64,000 nucleotides of DNA from Acidipila rosea (GCF_004339725.1 NZ_SMGK01000001.1:62001-126000), one strand, 5' to 3'. Counted from the first letter of the stretch, positions 7,817 to 17,580 are shown. The notes: generated by a model from the sequence alone, not told the origin. Translations and numbers: made by a program.

Positions 7817-8563
7817 TCATGCGGCGATCGCCGCATACCCTACCCCGACAATTGTGATGATCAACCACCAGCCGATCACGGCAGCAGCCGCTGAGCCTCG
7901 CTTGACCCGCGCCACAATCGAGCAGCCGAGAATCAGCAGGGCCAGCGTCCAGATAGTGAAAAGATCAATCGATGTTCCCAGGCTTCGCAGCCAGAGCGGA
8001 ACATCGCTCCCAAGGTAATAGCCAATGTTGCTGCCCAGCGGATTCTGGATCAGGAAGGAATCCGCGCCGACGCCCGCAAAAAGGGCGAGCACTGCCAGCA
8101 GTGCTTTCAACGCCGCGGGCAGATAGGCGTACATCCACACAGCAAAGAGCTGGCTGAACTTTGCATGGCCGCCAAGACCAAAATTGAGCGTGGCCATGAG
8201 CACAGCAGCCGCGAGCGCGGCCGCGATCAGACCGAAGACCGGATACATGTAGGAGGAGACGGCGGTGAACTTCGATGCTATCGCCTTGGCCTGTGCCGCC
8301 TGCTGCGGAGCCATGCCCTCGAAGCGCTGCTGCGCCTTGGGACTCTGATTCAGGATGTTCTCATAGACTCGCTCCCAGCCGACCTTCTTCTGGATCGTGC
8401 CGCAGAAGATCAGCGCAACCAATACGCTGATCAGAAAGGGAAGCCACCAGCTTGCATTGCGCAGAATGTCGTGGAAGGTCTTCGAGGGGGCAGTGAATGT
8501 ATCCACCACGCGTTCTACTTGGGAGAGCGGTTCAGCGTTCAAAGCAGGGCTCAGGTCGGACAT
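7817..8563 (-). CDS. Yip1-domain integral membrane protein
   Basis: 248 residues from ATG 8563, which has GAGG 6 bases upstream; a longer frame to 8632 has no ribosome-binding site. After a ~35-residue cytoplasmic lead there are five hydrophobic segments (starting WWLPFLISVLVALI and ending WWLIITIVGVGYAAIAA) with a polar loop between the first and second. The arrangement and the N-terminal TAPSKTFHDI block fit the bacterial Yip1/YIF1 family. Molecular role in bacteria is not established. Monocistronic. Confidence 0.75.
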   Translation of the reverse strand: MSDLSPALNAEPLSQVERVVDTFTAPSKTFHDILRNASWWLPFLISVLVALIFCGTIQKKVGWERVYENILNQSPKAQQRFEGMAPQQAAQAKAIASKFTAVSSYMYPVFGLIAAALAAAVLMATLNFGLGGHAKFSQLFAVWMYAYLPAALKALLAVLALFAGVGADSFLIQNPLGSNIGYYLGSDVPLWLRSLGTSIDLFTIWTLALLILGCSIVARVKRGSAAAAVIGWWLIITIVGVGYAAIAA

Positions 8564-8720
8564 GGCAGGCCTCACATAAAAAAAAGGGTTCGCAGCACGC
8601 CGCGATTGTACCGCGCCCGATTCGGGACGCAACAGAAATCGGAACCACGGTCAGCACTTGTTCCAGACCCTAGTTCGCGATAGCCTGAAAAGGCTCACTG
8701 GTCTCCGCGGCTCCTTTTTC

Positions 8721-9620
8721 ATGCATCTTTCATCGTTATCGCGCTTTGTGCCTGCCTCGGCATCACCCCTTCTGCTCGCTGCGGTTTTGCTCGCCTCGGT
8801 CATGCCCTCGCAGGCGGCGGTTCATCGCCGTCATCACCACACCGTTGCGCACATGCGCCGCGTTGCCCGCCATATGCAGACGGGCCGCACTACGGCTCAT
8901 GCCACTATCCCGGACGTTCCGCTGCGCCACGTTGCCAGCCTGCCGCCGCTCAAGGGCACCTATGAGTCGCTGGTACGCCAGAACGAACGTAATCAGGCTG
9001 AGGGCCTTCAGCGTATCGAAAACGATGAGCAGCTGGATCAGCTTCGCGAAGAGAAGCTGCTGGTCTCACTGCCCGTCACAGACGGCCTCCATGTGAACCC
9101 GGAGATGCCGCAGAATCGCCGCTACTGCCGTCCCTGGACGGCCCGGTTTCTTGCCGATCTTGGCCGCGTTCACTATGAGCGTTTTCATCGCTCACTGCAG
9201 GTCAACTCGGCGGTGCGTACGGTGCAGTACCAGCGTCGCCTTATGGCGATCAACGGCAACGCCGCGCCGGCTGATGGCGATGTCGCTTCACCCCACCTTA
9301 CCGGCGCAACCATTGACATAGGCAAGCACGGTCTCACCATGTCTGAGATTGCCTGGATGCGCGCCTATCTGCTTCCCCTGCAGAGTGCGGGCAAGATCGA
9401 CGTGGAAGAGGAGTTCCACCAGGCCTGCTTTCACATCACGGTTTATGACAGCTATGCGCCGATGCCCCTGATGTCGCGGCCTCCCGTGGAGGTAGCCAGC
9501 GCTCCCCAGGCTCCGGCTGCACGGCCCCGCGTCGTGCGTGCGTCCATCCATAGAGTCCATCGTTCCTCGCGTCACCGGAGAGTCCACGCCAGCCTGCTCG
9601 CTGCTGCGCGCCTGCGCTAA
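8721..9620 (+). CDS. Secreted DUF5715-type protein with M15-like peptidase signature
   Basis: 299 residues from ATG 8721, which gives a clean signal peptide ending around SQAA. A TTG at 8658 would add 21 residues ahead of the signal peptide and is less likely. A His/Arg-rich stretch follows. The C-terminal half contains SPHLTGATIDIG, matching the HxxGxAxD zinc motif of M15 D,D-carboxypeptidases, and a downstream EEEFHQACFHITVY supplying further His. That fits a periplasmic peptidoglycan peptidase, but the family is still a domain of unknown function and catalysis is inference. The tail (residues ~265-299) is basic and His-rich. Confidence 0.68.
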   Translation: MHLSSLSRFVPASASPLLLAAVLLASVMPSQAAVHRRHHHTVAHMRRVARHMQTGRTTAHATIPDVPLRHVASLPPLKGTYESLVRQNERNQAEGLQRIENDEQLDQLREEKLLVSLPVTDGLHVNPEMPQNRRYCRPWTARFLADLGRVHYERFHRSLQVNSAVRTVQYQRRLMAINGNAAPADGDVASPHLTGATIDIGKHGLTMSEIAWMRAYLLPLQSAGKIDVEEEFHQACFHITVYDSYAPMPLMSRPPVEVASAPQAPAARPRVVRASIHRVHRSSRHRRVHASLLAAARLR

Positions 9621-9666
9621 GTTTCCTGTTGCCCGCTGGCGGATCTTGCCGTAAGCTTCACGATCA

Positions 9667-10785
9667 ATGGAGCTTCTTTCGGCAACAGACGCCATAGGGC
9701 CAGCCTTTGCCCGTACCCGTTCGATCCTGATAGGGCCCGGGCGCACGGGCATCTTTTTGAAGCTGGCTCTGGTTGCCGCGCTTACCCAGCCTGCATTTTT
9801 TTCCGCTGTCTTTACTTATCCGCTGCAGGGCGCACAACTGGCGCTGAACAATGCCATGCAGCACCGCCATGCCGTGCAGCAGTTCAGCGGCGGCAGCGGA
9901 CTGGCGGTTGCGGGCCTCGCTATCTTTGCCGTCATCGCCCTCATCATGCTCGTCCTCTGGGTGAGCGCTACTTATTTATTTTGCCGTTTCCGCTTCGTCC
10001 TTTTTGACCTGGTGCTCTACCGCGAGGGAGCGGTAGGCGTGCCGTGGCGTAAGTATCGCCGTCAGGCCTGGCGCTACTTTGGCGTCCTCTTCCTGGGGAT
10101 GATGGTGTTTCTTCTGCTGGCAGCCGTCTTCGCCGGCCCAGCCTTTCTCCACCTGGCGCACACCTCTGTCGTTCTCGCCCGCCATGGGGGGAGTGCAAAC
10201 CCCTTCGCGCTGCTGGGAGCGCTGCTGCCGATCTTTGTCGTGTTGTTCGCGCTCAGCCTGCTCTATTCGATCTTCGATGCGATTGCGCAGGATTTCCTGC
10301 TGCCACCGATCGCCCTTGAGGACGCACCGATCGAGGGTGCTTTTGGCCGCTTCAAAAATCTCTTCGCCGCGTATCCTGGCCAGACTCTTCTCTATCTCCT
10401 GCTGCGTCTGGTGCTGGGCATCGGCCTGAGCGCCGTGCTGATGCTTGCAGCTGCTGTCGTGGTGGGGTTGTTGGCCGTGGCCTGCGGCCTGCTGGGGGTT
10501 CTGCTCTTCCATCTGCTCTGGACCCACGGCATCGTCGCACGGGCTGTTTTCATGGCGGCCGCAGTCGTGCTTCCGCTGCTCGTGCTCGGCGTTTACCTCT
10601 GTGCCGCTGTCTCTGTCTACGGAGTCATCGGAGTCTTCAAGCAGTCCTACGCCCTTTACTTCTACGCGCCTCGCTATCTGGAGCTGGGCCGCAGACTCGA
10701 TCCTCCCAACGACGCGCCTCCCGTTGCACTTGAGGTTCCTCCGCCGCCACCCTTGCCGCCGCTGTCGAGTCCGCCCATCTGGTAA
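9667..10785 (+). CDS. Multi-pass membrane protein of unknown function
   Basis: 372 residues with about six hydrophobic segments, a long periplasmic or cytoplasmic loop after the first, and a short Pro-rich C-terminus (PPPPPLPPL). I recognise no catalytic motif. Hydrophobic blocks include GLAVAGLAIFAVIALIMLVL and FGVLFLGMMVFLLLAAVFAG. It follows the DUF5715 gene by 46 bases on the same strand, so co-transcription is possible. The start ATG has only a weak ribosome-binding site. Confidence 0.7.
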   Translation: MELLSATDAIGPAFARTRSILIGPGRTGIFLKLALVAALTQPAFFSAVFTYPLQGAQLALNNAMQHRHAVQQFSGGSGLAVAGLAIFAVIALIMLVLWVSATYLFCRFRFVLFDLVLYREGAVGVPWRKYRRQAWRYFGVLFLGMMVFLLLAAVFAGPAFLHLAHTSVVLARHGGSANPFALLGALLPIFVVLFALSLLYSIFDAIAQDFLLPPIALEDAPIEGAFGRFKNLFAAYPGQTLLYLLLRLVLGIGLSAVLMLAAAVVVGLLAVACGLLGVLLFHLLWTHGIVARAVFMAAAVVLPLLVLGVYLCAAVSVYGVIGVFKQSYALYFYAPRYLELGRRLDPPNDAPPVALEVPPPPPLPPLSSPPIW

Positions 10786-10941
10786 TCGCCAAACAAAAGT
10801 AATATTGGTCGATCCACCCCTCTCCTTCATACTTAGCTCACAAATCCACCTGTCCTTCCTCTTTTGCGCGCGTGACTGTGCGTTATTGAGCTGGAGTTCT
10901 GCCTTGTTCTGGCAGCTTTGGGGTCACGCGTGATCGCAGGT

Positions 10942-13900
10942 ATGCGAAAAATGACCGCAGTCGCGGCAGTACTCGCCTGCACATCCTGCTTATCCCCCAT
11001 GAAGGCGCAGCAGACCGCGCTCCATCGTATTCCCCGAGCCGCGCGGGCCGTCTCCCGGCGTCGCATCGATCCGCATGCCGCGGCCGCTTCCGGCAACCGG
11101 CGGCAGGGCACGCAGCAACCTCGCCAACAGGCGGATGCTGCCGCCGCACCGTGGACGCCCATCGGTCCGCAGCAGGTTCTCACCGCCGCCTACGGGCTTG
11201 TTACCGGCCGCGTCACCAGCATTGCCGTCGATCCTCATGACGCCACCGGCAACACTGTTTACGTAGGCACGACCGGCGGCGGCGTGTGGAAGTCGACCAA
11301 CGCCGCCGCCGCTCCCGGCTCAGTCAGCTTCTCGCCGCTCACCGACGCCATTCCTGCGTACACCACCGTCAGCACCCTCTCGCTGAGCGTGGGCGCGCTC
11401 ACCGTGCAGCCCGGAGGGACGGGCGTGGTTCTTGCCGGAACCGGAGACCCTAACGACGCGCTCGATTCCTACTATGGCGGCGGGATTCTTCGCTCTGATA
11501 ACGGCGGCAACACCTGGGATCTGATCTCCAGTACCAGCGACGCTTTCAACGGCGGCTACCGCAACAGCTCCTTCCTTGGGCTAGCCTTCTCCGGCTTTGC
11601 GTGGAGCACGACCAGTCCCGGCACCGTAGTCGCTGCTGTCTCCGACGCCATCGAAGGCGCCGTCGTCAACGCGCCGGTCGACGGCTACAGTACCACCGGC
11701 CTCTACTACTCCACGGATTCCGGGCAGACCTGGTACATGGCCACCATTGAGGACGCCAACGGCCAGATCATCCAATCGCCTGACTATGAGCTCTTCAGCG
11801 GCGGCAACCCGGCAACCTCGGTCGTCTGGAACCCCGTCCGCAAGCGCTTCTACGCCGCCGTCCGCTTCCACGGCTATTACGATTCGCCCGACGGCATTAC
11901 CTGGACGCGACTGGCAAATCAGCCCGGCCCCACCCTTACGCAGCAACTCTGCCCCACGAATCCTCGCCTGCCCGCCTCGACCTCCTGCCCGATCTACCGC
12001 GGCTCTATCGCCGTGCAGCCGGTTACGGGTGATCTTTTCACCTGGACGGTCGACCTCAACAACCAGGATCAGGGCCTTTATCGCGATGTCTGCACGGCGG
12101 TCGGCAGCGCCTGCTCGTCGCCCGCCGTCCGCTTCCAGCAGAAGATCGACTCGGTGGCCCTTGAGGCAGGCAATGGCGACATCACCATTCCGCAGGGAGA
12201 CTACAACCTGACGCTCGCCGCCGTGCCTTCGCAGCAGGACACGCTGCTCTTTGCCGGAACCGGAGACGTCTACCGCGCCAGCATGGCGAACAGCTTCACC
12301 TGGCGCAACACGACCAACGTCAACACCTGTGCCGCCGCTTATGTCGCACCGTCCAACCACGCCATCGATGGCACCTTCGGCCCCATCGGGCTGATCTACT
12401 TCGGCAACGACGGCGGTCTCTGGCGCACCACCGATGACGTGAACCAGACCCAGCCTGCGTGCTCCTCCGATGATGCGGCCCACTATCAGAATCTCAATGC
12501 CAACCTCGGCTCGCTGGCGGAGGTGAGCAGCTTCTCCGGCGACCCCACCGATGCCGGAACCCTGCTGGTGGCACTCGGCGCGCTGGGCACCGCCAGCTCC
12601 GCCTCTGGCCAGCCAGCGTGGACACAGGTGCTCGACGGGGAGGGGGCTCACACTGCCGTAGATCCGGCGAGTTCGCAGAACTGGTATGCCAGCTCCGGCC
12701 CGGGCGTCGCCATCAACCTCTGCGTCGACGGAGCCGCCTGCACAGCCCAGAACTTCAGCACGCCCCTCATTCAGAGCACGCAGGTCGGTAGTGACGGCGA
12801 TCAGCTACTGTTGCCCGCCACGTGGATGCTCGACCCGCAGAACCCCGCCAACGTCATCGTGGGCACATGCCGCGTCTGGCGCGGTCCCGGCACTGGCGGA
12901 GCATCCCTGGACTCGCTTAGTCCAATGCTCGACGGCGACCAGCAGCCTTACTGCAACGGCAACGCGCAGATCAGGTCGCTGGCGGCCAGCGGCACCCCTT
13001 CCGATGCTCCCGGCGTACCCGAGCTCGTCTATGTGGGCATGGCCGGTGCGCTTGATGGCGGTGCCCCGTTCAATGGCGCGGGTGGTGGCGCGCCGGGCCA
13101 CATCTACGTCGCCCCGCTCACCGGCCAGATGCACCTTCCTGTCAACTGGTCCGATCTCTACCGTCATCCCGTAACTAACCTGGCTGGTGGCGCAGGACTC
13201 TTTAACCCCGGCGGATTTGATATTTCAAGCATTGCTGTCGATCCGCATGATCCCACCGGGCAGACGGTCTACGTCACCGTCGAGGGCTTTGACAACAACG
13301 GCCGCGGCGGCCCGGCCATCTATCGCTCCATTGACGGAGGCGCGCACTGGCTCAGCATCAACGGCGGCGACCTGCCCAACGCTCCGGCTAACAGCGTCGT
13401 CGTCGATCCCAACGACGCAGGCACGGTTTACGTCGCGCTCGATACGGGCGTCTACGTCACCCGCAATGTCAGTTCCTGTTCTGATCCAACCCTCAACTGC
13501 TGGACGCCCTTCGGCACGTCGCTCCCCAAATCGCCGGTGACCGCTCTTCGTGTCTTCCAGCAAGGCAATTCCTCGCTGCTCCAGGCAGCCACTTATGGCC
13601 GCGGCCTCTGGCAGATTCCCCTGCTCACCGCCGGTCAGCAGCAGTCAACAGCTGCGTTCAGCGGAGCTCAGACGCTGACCTTCAGCGGCCAGCCGCTCCA
13701 GAGCTCCAGCCCACCGCAGACGCTCACCCTCAGCGACACCGGGCAGGTTCCGCTCAGCATCAGCCAGATCGCCGTCAGCGGCGACTTTGCCGAGCAGGAC
13801 AACTGCACCGGGAGCGCAATCGCGCCGGGCGGCAGCTGCGCCATTCAGGTCACCTTCACGCCGTCTGCTCTGGGTTCGCGTACCGGCACCCTCACTGTCT

Positions 13901-15417
13901 TTGCAAATATCCCCGGAGGCCAGCTCACGGCGTCGCTCACCGGCACGGGCGCCGCCGCGCCTGCCATTGTGCTCACTCCGTCCGCGCTTAACTTCGGCAG
14001 CGTCCTCAACGGAGTCACCTCGCCTGTCCAGTACATGACCATCTCGAACACCGGAGGAGCGACCGCCACGCTGCAGACGCCGAAGATCACCGGCGATTTC
14101 GCTCTCAGCGCGAACACCTGTGGCGCCTCGCTCCAGCCGAACTACGGCTGCACCGTCGGCATTACTTTCACCCCGTCGGTCTCCGGCGCCCGCAGCGGCG
14201 TTCTCTCTGTCACTGACGGAGCAGGCACCCAGACGGCGCAGCTCTCCGGCACAGGCCTGTCGCCAGCTACGGACACGCTCTCGACACAGGCGCTTGTCTT
14301 CGCGCCCCTGACCGTGGGCGCTGTGAGTGCGCCTCAGTCGGTGACAATCACCAACAGCGGCGGCACGGCGCTTACCGAGATCGCTGTCCGCACTACAGGC
14401 GACTTCTCGGCGGTGAACAACTGCGGCCCGATCCTGTCTGCCGGGCTCACCTGCGCCGTCACCGTGAGCTACATACCGCGCAGCATCGGAGCGGCCGCGG
14501 GAACCCTTACGATCACTGACATTCTTCATCAGCAGACCATCGCGCTCAGCGGCGTCGGCGTTGCCCCGCTCGGTGTGGTCTCTGCCTCCCCGCAACAGGT
14601 CAGCTTCGGCAGCCAGGGAGTCGGTTCCGTCAGTGCTCCTCAGGTAGTGACGCTGGTCAACAATGGAGCGGTTCCACTCACCAGCCTCGCTTATGCCGTC
14701 TCGGGTAGCTTTTCCCTGCAGAGTGCCGCGAATGCCTGCGGAAGCAGCCTCGCTGTCGGCGCAACCTGCAGCATCGGTCTCGTATTCGATCCCGCCCAGA
14801 CCGGTCCCCAGACTGGCGCCCTGATCGTCAGCGGTGGCAACCTGTCGGCCCCGCTTACGGCACAGCTAAGCGGAGCGGGAGCGGACTTCAACCTCAACTT
14901 CCTTGGCAACCCCACCATCGTCATCACAAGCGGCCAGACGGCCAGCTGGCAGTTTCGGCTTTCTCCCCAACCCGGCTCCAGCGGAACTGTCAACTTCACC
15001 TGCTCGGGCGCGCCTGCCAATACTCTCTGCACCGTTAATCCCACCAGCCTCACCCTGCAAAGTGGAGTCACGGGCACGGTGACCATGACCGTCACAACTG
15101 CAGCCGTCGCGGCAGCTCCTGAACCTGCAGGCCCTTGGTCTACGCCGTGGTCCCGCGCAAGGACCGCGCTCGCGCTCGCTTGCCTGCTGCCCCTGGGGCT
15201 TCTGCCGCGTCGCCGCCGCCTGGGACTGATCGCAGTGGCCGCAGCCGTGCTGACGCTCCTGCCCACGGCCTGCGGAGTGAGCTCCTCGGGAGGTTCATCC
15301 GTCCCCCCGCCGGGCAGCGCCGCTGGCTCGACCACCTCCGGGACTTACACGCTCACCCTCAGCGGGGCCCTGCCCGGCATCAGGCGCGATGCCGCTGTCA
15401 CGCTCATTGTGCAGTAG
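10942..15417 (+). CDS. Giant secreted protein: BNR/sortilin-like propeller, ASH (choice-of-anchor D) repeats, C-terminal hydrophobic segment
   Basis: 1491 residues from ATG 10942; a TTG at 10918 is in frame but the signal peptide (MRKMTAVAAVLACTSC...) fits the ATG. Residues ~50-880 form a propeller with repeated S/T-x-D-x-G-x-T-W Asp-box turns and repeated VDPHDxTGxTVYVG blade ends. Residues ~900-1320 hold four ASH/HYDIN-like domains, each with a copy of TLSxTGxxxL and CxxxLxxGxxCxxxVxFxPxxxG. Near the C-terminus are a hydrophobic helix, an RRRR cluster and a second hydrophobic stretch ending in TACG, then a Ser/Gly/Pro linker and a final beta strand TYTLTLSG. Surface adhesion or polymer binding is plausible; substrate unknown. 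Confidence 0.85.
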   Translation: MRKMTAVAAVLACTSCLSPMKAQQTALHRIPRAARAVSRRRIDPHAAAASGNRRQGTQQPRQQADAAAAPWTPIGPQQVLTAAYGLVTGRVTSIAVDPHDATGNTVYVGTTGGGVWKSTNAAAAPGSVSFSPLTDAIPAYTTVSTLSLSVGALTVQPGGTGVVLAGTGDPNDALDSYYGGGILRSDNGGNTWDLISSTSDAFNGGYRNSSFLGLAFSGFAWSTTSPGTVVAAVSDAIEGAVVNAPVDGYSTTGLYYSTDSGQTWYMATIEDANGQIIQSPDYELFSGGNPATSVVWNPVRKRFYAAVRFHGYYDSPDGITWTRLANQPGPTLTQQLCPTNPRLPASTSCPIYRGSIAVQPVTGDLFTWTVDLNNQDQGLYRDVCTAVGSACSSPAVRFQQKIDSVALEAGNGDITIPQGDYNLTLAAVPSQQDTLLFAGTGDVYRASMANSFTWRNTTNVNTCAAAYVAPSNHAIDGTFGPIGLIYFGNDGGLWRTTDDVNQTQPACSSDDAAHYQNLNANLGSLAEVSSFSGDPTDAGTLLVALGALGTASSASGQPAWTQVLDGEGAHTAVDPASSQNWYASSGPGVAINLCVDGAACTAQNFSTPLIQSTQVGSDGDQLLLPATWMLDPQNPANVIVGTCRVWRGPGTGGASLDSLSPMLDGDQQPYCNGNAQIRSLAASGTPSDAPGVPELVYVGMAGALDGGAPFNGAGGGAPGHIYVAPLTGQMHLPVNWSDLYRHPVTNLAGGAGLFNPGGFDISSIAVDPHDPTGQTVYVTVEGFDNNGRGGPAIYRSIDGGAHWLSINGGDLPNAPANSVVVDPNDAGTVYVALDTGVYVTRNVSSCSDPTLNCWTPFGTSLPKSPVTALRVFQQGNSSLLQAATYGRGLWQIPLLTAGQQQSTAAFSGAQTLTFSGQPLQSSSPPQTLTLSDTGQVPLSISQIAVSGDFAEQDNCTGSAIAPGGSCAIQVTFTPSALGSRTGTLTVFANIPGGQLTASLTGTGAAAPAIVLTPSALNFGSVLNGVTSPVQYMTISNTGGATATLQTPKITGDFALSANTCGASLQPNYGCTVGITFTPSVSGARSGVLSVTDGAGTQTAQLSGTGLSPATDTLSTQALVFAPLTVGAVSAPQSVTITNSGGTALTEIAVRTTGDFSAVNNCGPILSAGLTCAVTVSYIPRSIGAAAGTLTITDILHQQTIALSGVGVAPLGVVSASPQQVSFGSQGVGSVSAPQVVTLVNNGAVPLTSLAYAVSGSFSLQSAANACGSSLAVGATCSIGLVFDPAQTGPQTGALIVSGGNLSAPLTAQLSGAGADFNLNFLGNPTIVITSGQTASWQFRLSPQPGSSGTVNFTCSGAPANTLCTVNPTSLTLQSGVTGTVTMTVTTAAVAAAPEPAGPWSTPWSRARTALALACLLPLGLLPRRRRLGLIAVAAAVLTLLPTACGVSSSGGSSVPPPGSAAGSTTSGTYTLTLSGALPGIRRDAAVTLIVQ

Positions 15418-15693
15418 CTGGTCAGTCCGCAGCCGTGCCGCGCAGAAACTACTCACAGCGCACTTTTTTCCTGCAGGGCGAGTGAAAACTTCTCGGCCCG
15501 GCCTATTACCGAGCAAAGAAATAAGACTGCGCGCTCCTGGGATTTAGCATCTAAAGCTATTGGTTTGAAGGCGATGAACCAATCCCAAGAGTCTGGGACA
15601 CACTTTGGCCACCCATGTGCTCTATCACAGTGCATACAGGTAGCTGCGCAGCCGCCGGTGTGTGTTCCAAGCCAAGGAAGAAGGATAAGGAAG

Positions 15694-16557
15694 ATGAAAA
15701 CGGCAAAGAAAACTCACTTGATCCCTGGAGCGGTAACTGCGCTGCTTTTGGCAGCGAGCCTTGGAGTACAGGCTTATGCGCAATCGGGCTCTGCACAGGT
15801 GCAAACGGGCGCTTCTGCGAATGGAGCGAGCAGCGCAAGCGCTTCCCAGAATTCCCAGACCGATTCTACAACTGCGACTGGCAAGCCACTTGAGACGAAG
15901 TCCAAGGAAGGCTTCTGGGGCCACATGAATCCGCTGGCTCGCAAGAAGTGGGTCAATCGTCAGTTGGATCCCGTCAAGGGCCGCCTGAACGAACTTGATG
16001 AGCTTCAGGCGAAGAATGCCAACGACATTAAGGATGTAGATTCACGCGCTCAGGCAGGAATCAATAAGGCGCAGTCCGCAGCCGATCAGGCAAACCAGCT
16101 TGCTACCACCGCGAGCGGCACTGCTTCTCAGGCGCAGCAGACGGCGCAGCAGGCAACTGCACAGACAAGCAAGCTGAGCTCAACAGTCTCGAACCTCGAT
16201 CAGTACCAAAAAGTGAATGAAACCGAAATCGCGTTTCGTCCAGGCCAGACCGTGTTGAACACCAAGGCGAAGGACGCACTCGATCAGCTCGCAACGCAGC
16301 TGAAAGGGCAGAAAGGCTATGTCGTAGAGATCGAGGGATATTCCCACAGTCGCGGTCAGGCTGGCATTCAGAACTCGCAGCACATGGCCGATTCGGTAGT
16401 TCGCTACCTTGTCGAGCAGCACCAGGTTCCCGTCTATCGCATTCATCAGGTCGCGATGGGCAACGCACCACTCTCAGATTCAACCGGCGTGTCATCCAAA
16501 TCGGGCAGCGTGGTCCGTGTAGTGATGATGCAAAACAGTTTAGCGGCCTTGAACTAG
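15694..16557 (+). CDS. OmpA-family outer-membrane/peptidoglycan-binding protein
   Basis: 287 residues from ATG 15694, preceded by AGAAGGA; signal peptide ends at AYAQ. After a Ser/Ala/Gln-rich linker comes a ~100-residue Ala/Gln/Asp coiled coil (ANDIKDVDSRAQAG... through TAQQATAQTSK). The C-terminal ~110 residues are an OmpA-like domain: NETEIAFRPGQTVLN, VVEIEGYSHSRG, and a final VVRVVMMQN strand. The usual NxxLSxxRA helix is replaced by NSQHMADSVVRYL. There is no N-terminal barrel, so it is probably a periplasmic coiled-coil tether to peptidoglycan. Monocistronic, ends at the terminator at 16737. Confidence 0.85.
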   Translation: MKTAKKTHLIPGAVTALLLAASLGVQAYAQSGSAQVQTGASANGASSASASQNSQTDSTTATGKPLETKSKEGFWGHMNPLARKKWVNRQLDPVKGRLNELDELQAKNANDIKDVDSRAQAGINKAQSAADQANQLATTASGTASQAQQTAQQATAQTSKLSSTVSNLDQYQKVNETEIAFRPGQTVLNTKAKDALDQLATQLKGQKGYVVEIEGYSHSRGQAGIQNSQHMADSVVRYLVEQHQVPVYRIHQVAMGNAPLSDSTGVSSKSGSVVRVVMMQNSLAALN

Positions 16558-16588
16558 TCATCTATTGAATGGCGGTTCGCCGATTGGC

Positions 16589-16638
16589 GCGACGCAGCAG
16601 TCTCCCCCAGCAGCCCTCCCCCCAGGGTGCTGCGTCGC
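16589..16638. repeat. Inverted repeat in the 3' region of the OmpA gene
   Basis: Perfect 11-bp arms GCGACGCAGCA (16589-16599) and TGCTGCGTCGC (16628-16638) flank a C-rich 28-base loop. No T run follows. Could be a 3' stabilising structure or part of a small RNA. Confidence 0.45.
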
Positions 16639-16736
16639 AACCAGCGGTTCGAGGCAATAAAAATTTAGTGGATACAACAATAACGAGATAAGTATCCCTA
16701 CCAAGCTCTCACACAACGAGAGAACCAAGGCAGATT

Positions 16737-16764
16737 GGCCCCTCACTCGAGGGGCCCTTTTTTT
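16737..16764 (+). terminator. Intrinsic terminator
   Basis: Perfect 8-bp stem GGCCCCTC / GAGGGGCC, loop ACTC, then C and seven T residues. This is the strongest canonical terminator in the window. It lies 180 bases beyond the OmpA stop and 40 bases before kdsB, so the OmpA transcript has a long 3' untranslated region. Confidence 0.88.
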
Positions 16765-16803
16765 GGTCTTTTGCGCTTAGCGTACAAGATAGACTGGGTG
16801 CTT

Positions 16804-17580
16804 ATGTCCACCGATTCTGCTCCTTCTTCGCAGCGCGTGATTGCAGTGATTCCGGCGCGGCTTGCGTCTTCGCGGCTGCCGCGCAAGGTATTGCGCGAGA
16901 TCGCGGGCGAGCCCATGCTGGCGTGGGTGTATCGCGCGGCGCAGCAATGCCCCCTGCTGGATGATGTATTGATCGCAACCGACTCTGCGGACGTGATGGA
17001 GTTTGCGCAGTCACGGGGCTTCGCTGCGATGCTCACGCCAGTGGACTGCGCGAGTGGGACCGATCGTCTGCATGTGGTCGCGCAGTCAGTTTTTGCGGGG
17101 ATTTACGTCAATATTCAGGGGGATGAGCCGCTGTTGCGGCCGGAGCATATTGAGGCGCTGCTGGCTCCCTTCAGCCGCGCGGAGGTGGGCGTAACTACGC
17201 TCTCCACACCATGCGCGGCGGTGGATGTGGACAATCCTAACGCGGTGAAAGTGGTGACGGCGAGGGATGGAAGAGCGCTCTATTTTTCACGGGCCACGAT
17301 CCCTCATGACCGCGACCGGAGCGGGTTTGCGGGCTATCGCAAACATCTCGGGCTCTATGCGTACCGGCGTGAAATGCTGCTGCGCTTTCCTGATTTAGCG
17401 GCGAGCCGTCTTGAAGAAATCGAGAAGCTGGAGCAGTTGCGGTTTCTCGAAAACGGCATCGATATCTACGTTTCCCCTACGAATTTCGAGACGATCGGCG
17501 TGGATACGGAAGATGATTTACGGCGCGCAAATGAGGCGATTTTGCGCACGTTGCATGCCAAAGACACCCCCGAGCGATAA
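16804..17580 (+). CDS. kdsB: 3-deoxy-manno-octulosonate cytidylyltransferase
   Basis: 258 residues. Activates Kdo with CTP to CMP-Kdo for lipid A-core assembly in the cytoplasm. Family blocks are visible: VIPARLASSRLPRKVL at the N-terminus (nucleotide binding), VNIQGDEPLL (metal/CTP site), KHLGLYAYRREML and the C-terminal EKLEQLRFLENG. Start ATG 16804 matches the expected N-terminus, although the ribosome-binding site is weak; upstream in-frame codons run through the terminator and were rejected. Stands alone, but implies an LPS-bearing outer membrane. Confidence 0.95.
   Translation: MSTDSAPSSQRVIAVIPARLASSRLPRKVLREIAGEPMLAWVYRAAQQCPLLDDVLIATDSADVMEFAQSRGFAAMLTPVDCASGTDRLHVVAQSVFAGIYVNIQGDEPLLRPEHIEALLAPFSRAEVGVTTLSTPCAAVDVDNPNAVKVVTARDGRALYFSRATIPHDRDRSGFAGYRKHLGLYAYRREMLLRFPDLAASRLEEIEKLEQLRFLENGIDIYVSPTNFETIGVDTEDDLRRANEAILRTLHAKDTPER

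Noticed and set aside
16640..16680. tRNA-like T-loop (GGTTCGAG) in the OmpA 3' region
   Set aside because: No acceptor stem, anticodon arm or CCA context around it.
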